Positions 36,919 through 47,200 of a stretch of 64,000 nucleotides of DNA are shown in pieces. Each line of letters opens with the position of its first letter. Position 1 is the first letter of the stretch. The DNA is from Cyclobacterium marinum DSM 745. GTDB taxonomy: Bacteria > Bacteroidota > Bacteroidia > Cytophagales > Cyclobacteriaceae. Location of the stretch: the NCBI RefSeq assembly GCF_000222485.1, contig NC_015914.1, positions 4,570,001-4,634,000 of the forward strand. The letters are read 5' to 3'. The position numbers and the translations under genes are program-made. Under the pieces are notes generated by a model. That model was not told where the DNA came from. It ran no database searches and was given only the letters and a program-made list of their open reading frames with translations.

Positions 36919-38328
36919 ATGACTTTAAAAAGAAAGAAAGTTTTAGCCATAGCAGGGGCAACCGGTTATATAGGCAGGTGGTTTATGGACAGATTCAAAG
37001 ATTACTACCATATTATTGGTTTAAGTAGGAAAGAGGTAGTTGAAAACCCTTTGAAAGAAATTGAATGGAGGCAAGTAGAACTGTACTCTATTTCCTCTAC
37101 GACAGAGGCTCTCCAAGGTGTGGACTATGCCATTTATTTAGTGCACTCAATGAATGCAACTACCAGGCTTAATCAAGGAAGTTTTGAGGATACAGACCTC
37201 CTTCTAGCCGATAATTTTGCACGAGCTGCTACAGCCAATGCGGTGGAGCAAATCATATATCTAGGGGGGATTTTGCCTAAAGGAGAACCCGAAGAAGAAT
37301 GGTCACTCCATTTGAAAAGCCGTCTGGAAGTAGAGAAAACCTTATCCACCGGATCAGCAGCGCTTACTGCCTTGCGTGCAAGTATAATTGTGGGGCCAGG
37401 AGGTTCTTCCTTTGACATGATCAAAAATCTCGTAAAAAAACTGCCTGTAATGGTTTGCCCAAAATGGACAGAATCCAATACACAACCTATCTCTCTTAGA
37501 GACACCCTTACCATTATTGATTCTTGCCTAGGAAATGAAGCAGTGTATGACAAGGCCATAGAAATTGGGAACCCAGAAGTGATGAGTTATAAGGAAATGC
37601 TAATCCGCACATCAAAAGTAATGGGAAAGAAAAGGTGGATTTTCTCGGTACCTTTTTTCTCTCCAGGCCTATCAAAACTATGGGTAGGCTATTTTGGAGA
37701 AAGCCCTTCTCAATTGGTTTCACCATTGGTGGAAAGCTTGAAACATACCATGACGGTGTCGCAAGAATTGTCATTTAAGCAAAAGAATATTTCCTACCAG
37801 AGTTATGATGAAGCAGTGAAAATAGCCTTACAATCAAAAGAAGAGCCTGTTCTACCTAAGTTTAGGTCACTAAAAACCCAGAAAAATACAGTTAGAAGTA
37901 TACAAAGAATGGCCAATTTACGAGGTAGAAGTGCTTTTTGGGCTGCGAATAGGTACAAGGTTTGGTTGCCCACGTTCTTCAAATCTATAATTAAGGCCAA
38001 GGAAGATGAAAAAAAAGTAATAAGTTTTTATTTGTTTTCTATCAAAAAACCAATGTTACAGTTGTCTTGGGTTAAGGACAGAAGCGATAAAAAGAGACAA
38101 TTATTTTATATTACAGGAGGCTATTTAGTGAGCAGAGCCAATTATGGTTGGCTAGAATTCAGAGAGGTCTTAGACGGTAAATACATTATTTCCGCCATAC
38201 ATGAATTTGTTCCTAAGATTCCTTGGTTGATTTATGTAAATACGCAAGCAAGGCTTCATCTATGGGTAATGAATAGGTATGCCAAATACCTTAATGCGGT
38301 AGGTAGAAGAAAAAGCACTGTTAAATAA
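36919..38328 (+). CDS. NAD(P)-binding SDR-family protein with DUF2867-like C-terminus
   Basis: The protein has 469 residues. A Rossmann motif opens it (VLAIAGATGYIGRWFMDRF). The atypical SDR part runs to about 300 (YAIYLVHSMNATTR; ALRASIIVGPGGSSFDMI). The C-terminal about 130 residues (KPMLQLSWVKDRS; GGYLVSRANYGWLEFREVLD) resemble DUF2867, a common partner in YbjT-like proteins. No signal peptide. It is divergent from the amidohydrolase and convergent with the gene at 38617. The substrate is unknown. Confidence 0.85.
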   Translation: MTLKRKKVLAIAGATGYIGRWFMDRFKDYYHIIGLSRKEVVENPLKEIEWRQVELYSISSTTEALQGVDYAIYLVHSMNATTRLNQGSFEDTDLLLADNFARAATANAVEQIIYLGGILPKGEPEEEWSLHLKSRLEVEKTLSTGSAALTALRASIIVGPGGSSFDMIKNLVKKLPVMVCPKWTESNTQPISLRDTLTIIDSCLGNEAVYDKAIEIGNPEVMSYKEMLIRTSKVMGKKRWIFSVPFFSPGLSKLWVGYFGESPSQLVSPLVESLKHTMTVSQELSFKQKNISYQSYDEAVKIALQSKEEPVLPKFRSLKTQKNTVRSIQRMANLRGRSAFWAANRYKVWLPTFFKSIIKAKEDEKKVISFYLFSIKKPMLQLSWVKDRSDKKRQLFYITGGYLVSRANYGWLEFREVLDGKYIISAIHEFVPKIPWLIYVNTQARLHLWVMNRYAKYLNAVGRRKSTVK

Positions 38329-38562
38329 TCATTGAAAACAGTAAGCGCTTTATGAGTAATCGTTATATAAAAAAAGATCGTAATTTAGGTAGTGATCGTA
38401 GCAAAATCAGTTTCCTCGGAATTTCGGCATAGCCTCTCCAGGGAAAATTTGTCTGCCAAAATATGGGATTGAATAGGGTGACTAAGGGATTGATTTTGAG
38501 GATGAAATAATGATTAAATTATTTTAGAAGTTTAGTTTAAACTCATGAAAATTGAACTAAAA

Positions 38563-38589
38563 AAAATCCCTGAAATTTTCAGGGATTTT
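38563..38589. terminator. Bidirectional intrinsic terminator
   Basis: A 12-bp stem (38563-38574 with 38578-38589), 3-nt loop, built around ATCCCTGA/TCAGGGAT with flanking A- and T-runs. It lies between the convergent SDR gene and the hexuronate operon end. Confidence 0.88.
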
Positions 38590-38616
38590 AAATTAATATC
38601 AGAAAAAATTAAAGAA

Positions 38617-39975
38617 TTAAGCCTTAAGCTTAGGTTCCCATCCTTTTTCATATTCTCTTTTCCAAAGTGCTTTACCTTTTTTACTGTTGGTAATGTGACC
38701 ATTCGAAGAGTCACAGGTAAGTACTTCGCCTGTTCTTGAAGCGATATTGGCCAAGTGGCAAAGCAATACGCTTTTTGCACCCTCATCAATCGGGCTATTT
38801 TGTGTGGCTTTACCTCTGATAGCATCAAAGAAGTTTACCATATGCAAAGTGGACATGCTTCCGCCACCACCTAAAGCGGTGCCGGCTTCATTACTATTTG
38901 AAGCGCTGCTCTTGATCTCCTTGCCTTTTCTATCAAACATTTTGTATCCACCTCTGTCCACATATACAGAACCGTCAGTACCATAGATGATGGTACCTCT
39001 TCCCGGTCCATAGGTATTGTGACCATTTCTACTTTTACCATCCCACTGAATGGTTCTGTTATTGGAGAATTTGAAAACGGCATCCATGGTATCATACATG
39101 GTCCATCCATCATTTGGCCAATGGTACTTACCTGAGTCTACGATAACTTTTTCAGGGAAGTCTACTTGTAATGCCCATCTGGCTACATCAAGCTCATGTG
39201 TTCCATTGTTTCCGGATTCTGCTGTTCCATAATCCCAGCCATACCAATGCCAGTTATAGTCCCAAGTTTCAGTTGTATAATCTCTTCTTGGAGCAGGTCC
39301 CTGGAACAATTCCCAGTCTAATCCATTTGGAGGACTTGCTTTCTTTTGAACAGGAACTTCACCTCTACTTGAATTGTAAAATGCGGTGGCTTTGTAGACA
39401 TTTCCAATTTCACCTGCATGTATGGCCTTGATTACTTCAATACTTTCAGGAGAAGAACGTTGTTGGTTTCCCATTTGTACCACCTTATTGTAGTGCTTTT
39501 GATAGGCAACCAATAGCTCACCTTCATAAGGGTTGTGACTACATGGTTTTTCTACATAAACGTGTTTTCCTGCCTCTAAAGCAAGCCATGTGCCTGGAGC
39601 ATGCCAGTGATCCGGAGTGGCATTGATCAATACGTCTACTTCTTTATCCTCTAATACTTTGAAAATACTATTTTCAAGGGTTGGTTGATAATCGATGTGC
39701 TTTTCAAAGTTTTTTGCCGCCTTTTCTCTCTGCGAAGGCATTACATCACAAAGGTATTTAAGGTGTACATTGTTCGATTTTTGTCCGATTGGCTCGTAAT
39801 AGGCACCTAATCTTCTTCCCAATCCGGCTATTGCAATATTTAACTTGTCATTTGCACCAATGATATTTCCATAGCTTTTTGCAGAAAAACCTACAGCTCC
39901 TAAAGCGGAAATCCCCATGGTAGCCATAGCAGATTTTTTTATAAAATCTCTTCTGGAATCATTTGAATTATTCAT
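38617..39975 (-). CDS. Tat-exported Gfo/Idh/MocA-family oxidoreductase
   Basis: The protein has 452 residues. A Tat signal (SRRDFIKKSAMATMGISALG) precedes the Rossmann start LNIAIAGLGRRLGAYYEPIG. The family hallmark VEKPCSHNPYEGELL (EKP Lys) and the Gfo C-terminal part (GGYKMFDRKGKE; HMVNFFDAIRG) follow. Members oxidise or hydrate sugars with tightly bound NAD(P); Tat export suggests the cofactor is loaded before transport. It is the last gene of the hexuronate operon, 47 bp after uxuA. A periplasmic role on a uronate or its glycoside is inference. Confidence 0.92.
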   Translation of the reverse strand: MNNSNDSRRDFIKKSAMATMGISALGAVGFSAKSYGNIIGANDKLNIAIAGLGRRLGAYYEPIGQKSNNVHLKYLCDVMPSQREKAAKNFEKHIDYQPTLENSIFKVLEDKEVDVLINATPDHWHAPGTWLALEAGKHVYVEKPCSHNPYEGELLVAYQKHYNKVVQMGNQQRSSPESIEVIKAIHAGEIGNVYKATAFYNSSRGEVPVQKKASPPNGLDWELFQGPAPRRDYTTETWDYNWHWYGWDYGTAESGNNGTHELDVARWALQVDFPEKVIVDSGKYHWPNDGWTMYDTMDAVFKFSNNRTIQWDGKSRNGHNTYGPGRGTIIYGTDGSVYVDRGGYKMFDRKGKEIKSSASNSNEAGTALGGGGSMSTLHMVNFFDAIRGKATQNSPIDEGAKSVLLCHLANIASRTGEVLTCDSSNGHITNSKKGKALWKREYEKGWEPKLKA

Positions 39976-40022
39976 AATTATTTTCAGGTTTGTTAAATTT
40001 TAAAGTTTTCAAAACTTGCCAA

Positions 40023-41216
40023 CTATTGGTTCAATATACTTCTAGCGATGCCAATTTCCAAACCACGAAGCTCTGCAAGTCCTTTTAATCTTCCTATTGC
40101 GGAATAACCGGGATTAGTAACCTTCCCAAGATCATCCAACATTTGATGGCCATGGTCTGGGCGCATGGGGAGAGATTTACCAATTTTCTGCTGTAATTTC
40201 ACTATTTCTTCTACTACATCAGCCATTGGGACATCTCCTTCCATATGGTTGGCTTCATAGAAATTACCTTCTTCATCCCGTTGAGTGCTTCTTAAGTGAA
40301 TGAAATGGATGTGTTCACCATATTTTTCAACCATTGCAGGCAAATCATTATCAGGCCTTACCCCCAAAGATCCGGTACAAAAAGTAAACCCGTTGAAAGG
40401 GCTATTATTGTTTGCTAGGATTCGGTCATAATCACTCGCCGTGCTTACTACCCTTGGTAAACCAAAAATAGGGAAGGGGGGATCATCAGGGTGGATACAT
40501 ATAAGAACCTTACTCTCTTCTGCTACAGGAATAATTTCATCTAGGAACAAATTGAGATTTTCACCAAGTTTAGCTGCATCAATGTCTTTAAAGGTATCCA
40601 ATGCTTTTTGAAAGTCTTCAACTGAGTATCCTTCCTCTGCTCCCGGTAATCCTGCGATGATATTGTTGACCAACTGTTGTTTTTCCTCCTCATTCGAGGC
40701 ATCAAAATAGGCTTTTGCTTTTTGCTTCATGCTTTCACTATATTCTGCTTCGGCACCGGGACGCTGGAGAATATGTAAATCAAAGGCTGCAATTGCTTTC
40801 ATTTCAAAACGCAAGGCTTTTGCTCCATTTTCCACTTCGTATGCAAGGTTGGTTCTAGTCCAATCCAGAATGGGCATAAAATTATAACAAACAGTACCAA
40901 TTCCTTCTGCTGCTAAATTTCTTATGCTTTCTTGATAATTTTTTATATAGGTTTTAAAATTACCTGAGCGAGTTTTGATGTTTTCGTGTACTGGTACACT
41001 TTCTACCACTGACCAAGTCAAGCCTGCAGCCTCAATGATGTCTTTTCTTTCTTTGATTGCCTCTCTAGGCCATATTTCTCCATTTGGAATTTGATGCAAG
41101 GCAGTTACAATGCCCGTAGCACCGGATTGTCGAATGTCTGACAATTTTACGGGATCATTTGGACCATACCAACGCATGGTTTGCTCCATATATATTGGTT
41201 GTTTCTTGTTACTCAT
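40023..41216 (-). CDS. uxuA: Mannonate dehydratase
   Basis: The protein has 397 residues, matching UxuA. Hallmarks: [79 protein letters not shown] and [13 protein letters not shown], which supply the metal ligands (Cys, His, Asp). It converts D-mannonate to 2-keto-3-deoxygluconate. Its start overlaps the stop of the upstream SDR gene as ATGA, so translation is coupled. Confidence 0.97.
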   Translation of the reverse strand: MSNKKQPIYMEQTMRWYGPNDPVKLSDIRQSGATGIVTALHQIPNGEIWPREAIKERKDIIEAAGLTWSVVESVPVHENIKTRSGNFKTYIKNYQESIRNLAAEGIGTVCYNFMPILDWTRTNLAYEVENGAKALRFEMKAIAAFDLHILQRPGAEAEYSESMKQKAKAYFDASNEEEKQQLVNNIIAGLPGAEEGYSVEDFQKALDTFKDIDAAKLGENLNLFLDEIIPVAEESKVLICIHPDDPPFPIFGLPRVVSTASDYDRILANNNSPFNGFTFCTGSLGVRPDNDLPAMVEKYGEHIHFIHLRSTQRDEEGNFYEANHMEGDVPMADVVEEIVKLQQKIGKSLPMRPDHGHQMLDDLGKVTNPGYSAIGRLKGLAELRGLEIGIARSILNQ

Positions 41217-42028
41217 ACTCCTGAATACGCGCTAAATCCCCCATCTATTTCTGTAATTGTTCCGGTCACAAATTTTGAACCTTCGCTGCAAAGCCATTGC
41301 ACAGCACCATAAAGTTCCTCCGGACTTCCAAAACGGCCCATTGGTGTATGGTCAATGATTTGATTCCCACGTTGAGTGAGGCTTCCATCTTTATTAGTAA
41401 GTAAAGCTTCATTTTGCGCAGTCAAAAAGAAACCAGGTGCTACAGCATTTACACGGATTCCTGCACCATATTTTTTAGCAAATTCAACAGACATCCATTT
41501 TGTCATATTGTCAATGGCAGCTTTTGCTGACGCATAGCCCATAACTCGAGTCATTGGTCTACTTGCAGCCATTGAGGAGATGTTGATTATGGATGCTTCC
41601 TTGTTTTTTGTTAGTAAAGGTAAAAAGTTTTTGATCGGCAAAAATGTACCCATATAATTGAGGTCCATGATGGTTTTTACCGCATCAGAAGATAGGTCAG
41701 AAAGCATCTGATCAGGCATTACCGTTGCTCCTGGCATATTTCCTCCGGCAGCATTGATCAATACATCGATTTGGTCAAACTCTTTCTCAAGTGCTTCTTT
41801 GACTTGAGATAAAGCTTTTTCGTCCGTTACGTCTGCTATTGCCGGATAAGCATATCCTCCATCATCTTTAATTTCATTTACCAGTGCACTTACCTTTTCT
41901 TCATTTCTTCCGAGGATTACCATCTGTGCACCTTCTTGTGCCAAGTGCTTGGCAATTGCTTTGCCTAAAACACCGGTTCCACCACTAATGATGATGACTT
42001 TGTTTTTTACTGAAAATAATTGAGACAT
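41213..42028 (-). CDS. SDR-family oxidoreductase, probable fructuronate reductase
   Basis: The protein has 271 residues. Classical SDR motifs: [19 protein letters not shown] (cofactor), [15 protein letters not shown] (Ser) and YASAK (Tyr-x-x-x-Lys), ending [20 protein letters not shown] enzymes in uxuA operons replace UxuB and interconvert fructuronate and mannonate; position between uxaA and uxuA supports that. Substrate is inferred from context, not motif. Confidence 0.88.
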   Translation of the reverse strand: MSQLFSVKNKVIIISGGTGVLGKAIAKHLAQEGAQMVILGRNEEKVSALVNEIKDDGGYAYPAIADVTDEKALSQVKEALEKEFDQIDVLINAAGGNMPGATVMPDQMLSDLSSDAVKTIMDLNYMGTFLPIKNFLPLLTKNKEASIINISSMAASRPMTRVMGYASAKAAIDNMTKWMSVEFAKKYGAGIRVNAVAPGFFLTAQNEALLTNKDGSLTQRGNQIIDHTPMGRFGSPEELYGAVQWLCSEGSKFVTGTITEIDGGFSAYSGV

Positions 42029-42054
42029 TTTATTTTATGGTTATACTATTTAAT

Positions 42055-43737
42055 TTAAAGAGATACTCCACGTTTCCATGGGATAAAATCATCTTGATTT
42101 AACAAGACGGCTTTTGCTTTATTGGTACCACTGGCCACTTGAATGATGTACTCCAACAATTCATCTCCCATTTCAGGAATGGTTTTTTCGCCCGAAATAA
42201 TTCCTCCTGTATTGACATCAATAATGTCAGCCATTTTTTCAGAAAGCTTATGATTGGAAGAAACTTTAATCACAGGGGTAATGGGATTGCCTGTAGGGGT
42301 GCCCAAGCCGGTAGTAAATAAAATAATGTTGGCACCGGAACCTGCCATGGCTGTGGTACTTTCTACATCATTGCCGGGGGAGCATAGCAAACTTAAACCG
42401 GGTTTAGTGACAATCTCAGTATAGTCGAGAATATCAACTATGGGGGAGGTGCCACCTTTTTTGGCAGCTCCGGCTGATTTTATTGCATCTGTAATCAGAC
42501 CATCTTTGATATTTCCGGGACTGGGATTCATATCGAAACCTGAACCTACAGCTTCAGCTGAAGCTGCATAAGCACGCATCAATCGGACAAACTTCTCAGC
42601 ATTTTCATCAGTAGTGCACCTATTGATCAATTCTTGTTCTACACCGCAGAGCTCGGGAAACTCAGAAAGAATGGTTTTACCTCCCAAAGCAGCCATTATA
42701 TCAGAGACTTGACCCAAAGATGGGTTGGCAGAAATTCCTGAAAATCCATCAGATCCTCCACATTCCAGTCCTATTGTCAATTGACTCAAAGGAGCTGGTT
42801 TTCTCTCCAATTGATCTGCTTCTGTCATCGCCAAGAAAGTGGATTGAATGGCTTTGGTAAGTAATTGGGGTTCTGTACCTTCTTCCTGCTGTTCTAAAAT
42901 GATTACAGGTTTTTTAAAGTCCGGATCGATATTGGCCAATTTTTCTTTAAGGATTGCAGGTTGAGCATTTTGACAACCCAAGCTCAAAATAGTGGCCCCA
43001 GCTACGTTTGGATTATTGATATAGCCTGCAATCAAAGCACAGAGTGCTTCAGAGTCTTGTCTAGTGCCCCCACAACCGCCATTGTGCGTGAGGAATTTTA
43101 TTCCATCAATGTTTTTAAAAAGCTTATCCTCACCGACTTGTTCCAAGGTTTCAACGCCAACTTGTTTCAAACCTTCTTTGTCACCCTCCAAGTAAAGTTG
43201 CTTCATTTGCTTTACAAAGGACTTGTAGGGGTTGGGTTTAGCAAAACCTAATTCCTCTACAAAGGCTTGTTTCATGATTTCCACATTCCGGTTTTCACAA
43301 AAAACCAATGGTACCACCAGCCAATAATTGGCAGTTCCAACTTGTCCGTCAGGTCTATGGTATCCATCAAATGTTCGGTTTTTCCATTTACTGACGTCTG
43401 GTGCATTCCATTTAAAATCTTTCCTTTTGCCGGTGTAAGTTGCTGTCTGATGGGCCAAGTTAGTGGTAGTAATCACCTCTCCTGAGGCAATCGGGGATAA
43501 GGCTTTACCTACAATAATACCATACATGTACACCTGATCACCTTGGTCCAGATCAGTAATGGTAAATTTGTGTTTGGCAGAAACACTATTTTTTAATGTA
43601 ATTTCATTGTTTTCAAATTGGATAATTTCGCCTTTTTTAAGGTCCGTTAACGCAACCAAAACGTTGTCGTCGGGATGAATTCGTAAAACTTTATGCACCA
43701 TTTCAATTATTTGATTATCTTGAGCAATCGATTGCAC
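42055..43737 (-). CDS. uxaA: Altronate dehydratase
   Basis: The protein has 560 residues. The N-terminal SAF domain (about 12-95, VLRIHPDDNVLVALTDLKKG) is joined to the main UxaA domain. Cys-rich signatures are THNGGCGGTRQDSEAL, SLGCQNAQP and LECGGSDGFSGISANPSLG. It dehydrates D-altronate to 2-keto-3-deoxygluconate using iron. First gene of the operon. Having both uxaA and uxuA means galacturonate and glucuronate branches are both served; isomerase, tagaturonate reductase and KDG kinase/aldolase are not in this window. Confidence 0.96.
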   Translation of the reverse strand: MQSIAQDNQIIEMVHKVLRIHPDDNVLVALTDLKKGEIIQFENNEITLKNSVSAKHKFTITDLDQGDQVYMYGIIVGKALSPIASGEVITTTNLAHQTATYTGKRKDFKWNAPDVSKWKNRTFDGYHRPDGQVGTANYWLVVPLVFCENRNVEIMKQAFVEELGFAKPNPYKSFVKQMKQLYLEGDKEGLKQVGVETLEQVGEDKLFKNIDGIKFLTHNGGCGGTRQDSEALCALIAGYINNPNVAGATILSLGCQNAQPAILKEKLANIDPDFKKPVIILEQQEEGTEPQLLTKAIQSTFLAMTEADQLERKPAPLSQLTIGLECGGSDGFSGISANPSLGQVSDIMAALGGKTILSEFPELCGVEQELINRCTTDENAEKFVRLMRAYAASAEAVGSGFDMNPSPGNIKDGLITDAIKSAGAAKKGGTSPIVDILDYTEIVTKPGLSLLCSPGNDVESTTAMAGSGANIILFTTGLGTPTGNPITPVIKVSSNHKLSEKMADIIDVNTGGIISGEKTIPEMGDELLEYIIQVASGTNKAKAVLLNQDDFIPWKRGVSL

Positions 43738-44083
43738 AATTTAGAAATAAATTAAAAGAAAAGAGGCTCAGGGCTTCTTTTTTTTTGATTCCCCATTAAT
43801 TTTGACGGTTAATTGTAGGATTTTCAATTTTAGGTCAGAAAGAAAAGTGATGGTTTAGGAATGATTACGATAAAAGTAAAGGGAAAAATTTGGAAAAGGA
43901 TTTTTTAATAATAATCATGCTAAAGTATTATTAATCAGTGAATAGATATTAAGGTGTGTATTTTTGGCATTTCCTTCTTTAATATTTGCCTAGAGATAAT
44001 GTGCTTGAATTATTGTAATAAAAGTTAATTCACATAATTTTAAGAAGTAAAATAATAGAAACCCAAATAAGATTGCAATTCAT
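43738..44083. promoter_or_regulatory. Divergent control region of uxaA operon and TRAP operon
   Basis: 346 bases with no gene. TTAATAATA (43905-43913) and TATTATTAA (43926-43934) form a 9-bp inverted repeat 12 bp apart, a candidate operator able to control both directions. No regulator gene is adjacent. Promoter elements could not be placed. Confidence 0.45.
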
Positions 44084-45079
44084 ATGCTGAAATTAAAAAA
44101 GACAAATTTCCCAATCTACCTCAGTATGCTGCTTTTGGCAGCCCTACTGGTGAGCTGCTCAAAACCCGGAGGGGTTAGGGTATTAAAGCTCGGCCATGGA
44201 TTGGATACCAGCCACCCGGTTCATGCAGCCATGCTTTATTTAGCAGAAAAAGCCGAAGAAAAATCCAATGGAGAAATGATTGTTCAAGTTTACCCCAACC
44301 AACAATTAGGAACGGAGAGGGAACTTGTGGAGTTGCTACAAATTGGTAGCTTGGCCATGACCAAAGTTTCTACTGCTGCCATGGAGGGATTTGCTCCCGA
44401 AATTAAAATACTAGGACAACCTTATTTATTCAAGGATGATGCTCAACAAGCTAGGGTTTTGGAAGGCCCCATAGGGAAGCAACTTTTGGCTGCCGGAGAG
44501 AAATATTGGTTGAAAGGCTTGTGTTTTTACGATGGTGGTAAACGAAGTTTTTATACCAAAGACAAACCTGTAATGGTTCCTCAAGATATTGAGGGATTGA
44601 AAATTAGGGTCATGGAAAGTCCTACTGCAGTAAATATGGTGCAGAGCTTTGGTGGTTCGCCCACTCCTGTATCCTTTGGTGAACTATATACGGCATTGCA
44701 ACAAGGGATTGTGGATGGGGCAGAAAATAACCCGCCCAGCTTTGTTACTTCCCGCCATTATGAAGTATGTAAATATTATTCTTTAAATGAACATACGGCT
44801 ATTCCCGATATGATGATTGTTAGTACCAAAGTTTGGGACCTTTTATCCGAGGAGGAAAAAACATGGTTGCAAGAGGCTGCTGATGAATCGGCTGTTTATC
44901 AGTACAAACTATGGGAAGAATCTGTTGCTGAATCAATGAAGATTCTAGAAGAAGCCGGTGTGGAGGTTTTACATCCCGACAAAGAGCCTTTTAGAAAAGA
45001 GGCAGAAAAGGTCTATGAATTAATGGAAGAAACGGATCCGGAAATGTATAAATTGGTACAAGAAATCAGAAAATATTAA
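44084..45079 (+). CDS. dctP: TRAP transporter solute-binding lipoprotein (DctP family)
   Basis: The protein has 331 residues with a lipoprotein signal (LLVSC). DctP features: LGHGLDTSHPVHAAMLYLAEKA, then QLGTERELVELLQIG, the conserved carboxylate-binding Arg in IEGLKIRVMESP, and ELYTALQQGIVDGAENNP. It captures an organic acid and feeds the DctQM permease encoded directly downstream. Divergence from uxaA suggests a hexuronate ligand (inference). Confidence 0.95.
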   Translation: MLKLKKTNFPIYLSMLLLAALLVSCSKPGGVRVLKLGHGLDTSHPVHAAMLYLAEKAEEKSNGEMIVQVYPNQQLGTERELVELLQIGSLAMTKVSTAAMEGFAPEIKILGQPYLFKDDAQQARVLEGPIGKQLLAAGEKYWLKGLCFYDGGKRSFYTKDKPVMVPQDIEGLKIRVMESPTAVNMVQSFGGSPTPVSFGELYTALQQGIVDGAENNPPSFVTSRHYEVCKYYSLNEHTAIPDMMIVSTKVWDLLSEEEKTWLQEAADESAVYQYKLWEESVAESMKILEEAGVEVLHPDKEPFRKEAEKVYELMEETDPEMYKLVQEIRKY

Positions 45080-45082
45080 GCG

Positions 45083-45571
45083 ATGGTCAGTTTTAAATCA
45101 AAGTTAGATAAAGTTGTAGGGGTCATGCTTATGGTCATAATGGCTGTAATGGTGATGAATGTAACCTGGCAGGTCTTTTCCAGGTACGTTATCCAATCTC
45201 CAAGTTCGTTTACAGATGAGCTTTCGAGGTATTTGTTGGTTTGGCTAGGTATGCTAGGGGCTGCTTATGTGGCCGGCCAAGGTAATCACTTGGCAATTGA
45301 TATATTGCCAACCAAATTGACAGGAGAAGCAAAAAGAAAATTATTGATGGTCATCAATGTGGTAATAATATTATTTGTAATTCCTGTGATGATTATGGGA
45401 GGGACCAATTTGGTTTATATAACTTTTATTTTGGAACAGAAATCCGCGACCCTTCAATTGCCATTGGCTTATGTGTATATGATGATCCCATTCTCAGGTT
45501 TATTGGTTCTTTTTTATCAACTGGTAGACCTTAAAATATTAATGAACCAAAAGAATTCCCAAAATAGCTAA
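45083..45571 (+). CDS. dctQ: TRAP transporter small permease (DctQ)
   Basis: The protein has 162 residues with four hydrophobic helices. The family pattern VTWQVFSRYVIQSPSSFTDELSRYLLVWLGMLGAA is split across helices 1-2. It lies 3 bp after dctP and 3 bp before dctM. It is the small membrane subunit of the transporter. Confidence 0.94.
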   Translation: MVSFKSKLDKVVGVMLMVIMAVMVMNVTWQVFSRYVIQSPSSFTDELSRYLLVWLGMLGAAYVAGQGNHLAIDILPTKLTGEAKRKLLMVINVVIILFVIPVMIMGGTNLVYITFILEQKSATLQLPLAYVYMMIPFSGLLVLFYQLVDLKILMNQKNSQNS

Positions 45572-45574
45572 ACC

Positions 45575-46873
45575 ATGGAAGAATATTTAAGCATACTTAT
45601 ACTGATTGTTAGTTTTATTATTCTGATGGGCATAGGGGTGCCTGTTGCTTGGGCCCTGGGGTTTTCAAGTTTTCTTACCCTAACGGTCACCATTGCCTCA
45701 GTTCCTTCCGCCACCACAATTGCCCAAAGAATGGGAGTGGGGCTGGATAGTTTTGCCTTACTTGCCATTCCATTTTTTATCTTAGCAGGTGAAATTATGA
45801 ACAAAGGAGGAATAGCCAACCGACTAATTGATTTGGCGAAGGCCATGACTGGAAGGCTTCCTGGTGGCTTATTGTACGTAAATGTTATTGCAGCCATGCT
45901 ATTTGGAGCCATTGCAGGATCTGCAGCAGCAGCGGCTTCGGCCATTGGAGGAATTTTGGGTCCTCGTATGGAAAAAGAAGGTTACCCAAGAGAACTTGGC
46001 GCCTCTGTAAATATTACTGCCTCTACCACCGGTTTGATTATTCCTCCATCGAATGTGCTTATCGTTTATTCTTTAGCCAGTGGAGGTGTTTCTATTGCAG
46101 CATTATTTATCGCAGGTTATATTCCCGGTTTGCTCATTGGGATGTTCTTGATGATTACTGCAGCAATCTTTATTAAAAAGCACAAGCTTAAGCCCGGAGA
46201 GCCCACCAGTGTTAAAGAATTGGCCTCCAAATTTTTGGCAGCCTTTCCTAGCCTAATGCTTTTGGTTGTGGTGATTGGGGGGATTGTCATTGGGGTATTT
46301 ACTGCTACAGAAGCTTCTGCTATTGCTGTTGTTTATACTTTGGTCCTTTCCTTTATATATGGTGAAATAAAACTAAGTAACCTTCCGGCCATCTTATTGA
46401 AAAGTTCAGAAACCACAGCCATAGTGATGTTACTGATCGCTACTTCAATGAGTATGTCTTGGGCAATGTCCAGTGAAAATATCCCTCAATCAATAAGTTC
46501 AGCTCTATTGACCTTGAGTGATAATAAATTTGTAATATTAATTATGATTAATTTAATCTTACTTTTCGTTGGAACGTTTATGGACATGACTCCGGCAGTT
46601 TTAATCTTTACCCCGATCTTTTTACCTGCAGTGGTAACTTTGGGTATTGACCCTGTTCATTTTGGAATCATGATGGTTTTGAATTTATGTATAGGAGTCT
46701 GTACGCCTCCTGTTGGCTCAGTGTTGTTTATTGGGGTGGGAGTAGCCAAAACTACCATCGCCAAGGTTTTCTTCCCTTTGCTCCCTTTCTTTGTAGCCAT
46801 GTTATTAGGGCTTCTTATCATCACATTGGTGCCGGAGCTTACACTTTGGTTGCCTTCCGTGTTTGGATTGTAA
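45575..46873 (+). CDS. dctM: TRAP transporter large permease (DctM)
   Basis: The protein has 432 residues and about 12 membrane segments. DctM marks: GIGVPVAWALGFSSF, LLAIPFFILAGEIMNKGGIA, FGAIAGSAAAAASAIGGILG, INLILLFVGTFMDMTPAVLI and LNLCIGVCTPPVGSVLF. It uses the sodium gradient to import the DctP-bound acid. An intrinsic terminator follows. Confidence 0.96.
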   Translation: MEEYLSILILIVSFIILMGIGVPVAWALGFSSFLTLTVTIASVPSATTIAQRMGVGLDSFALLAIPFFILAGEIMNKGGIANRLIDLAKAMTGRLPGGLLYVNVIAAMLFGAIAGSAAAAASAIGGILGPRMEKEGYPRELGASVNITASTTGLIIPPSNVLIVYSLASGGVSIAALFIAGYIPGLLIGMFLMITAAIFIKKHKLKPGEPTSVKELASKFLAAFPSLMLLVVVIGGIVIGVFTATEASAIAVVYTLVLSFIYGEIKLSNLPAILLKSSETTAIVMLLIATSMSMSWAMSSENIPQSISSALLTLSDNKFVILIMINLILLFVGTFMDMTPAVLIFTPIFLPAVVTLGIDPVHFGIMMVLNLCIGVCTPPVGSVLFIGVGVAKTTIAKVFFPLLPFFVAMLLGLLIITLVPELTLWLPSVFGL

Positions 46874-46896
46874 ACCATTATTTATTAAAATATTCT

Positions 46897-46931
46897 ACTC
46901 CTCATCCATTGCGGTTGAGGAGTTTTTTTTG
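46897..46931 (+). terminator. Intrinsic terminator of the TRAP operon
   Basis: ACTCCTCA (46897-46904) pairs with TGAGGAGT (46916-46923), then eight or more T. Confidence 0.92.
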
Positions 46932-47200
46932 TCATAGTACCATGATAGGTTGTTCGCGATAGGTTTAATTTTTACCATGAATTATTTCTATCATTTAGTT
47001 TTTGATTAGTATTTGTTAAACCTGTAATAGGCAAAAGGCCTTCTTCTATCTGCTGAAATTGCTTCAAAATCAGTTGATTACTTGCTGATTTCAATTTTAA
47101 AATAGGGACTTTTTGCAAAAGTCTCCACATAGCAGATTTTTATTCGATTGCACGCAGTAAACAGACGATAGGTTCCCGAACCCTAAAGCATTACCCGGGT
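46932..47200. other. Intergenic stretch between TRAP terminator and XRE gene
   Basis: No gene seen. GGTTC/GAACC (47171-47182) and GAACCC/GGGTTC (47178-47202) form alternative small hairpins at the 3' end of the minus-strand XRE gene, without a T-run. Confidence 0.35.

Noticed and set aside
37173..37559. Minus-strand open frame of 128 codons
   Set aside because: Antisense to the SDR gene, no motif, and would conflict with a well-supported + strand gene.
43765..43788. Small hairpin followed by T-run (AAGAGGC...GCTTCTT then T)
   Set aside because: Stem only 7 bp with a wobble pair and there is no + strand gene ending before it; it sits in the uxaA promoter region and is probably chance.
45568..45945. 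Minus-strand open frame of 125 codons, Ala/Met-rich
   Set aside because: Mirrors the hydrophobic dctM coding sequence; not independent.
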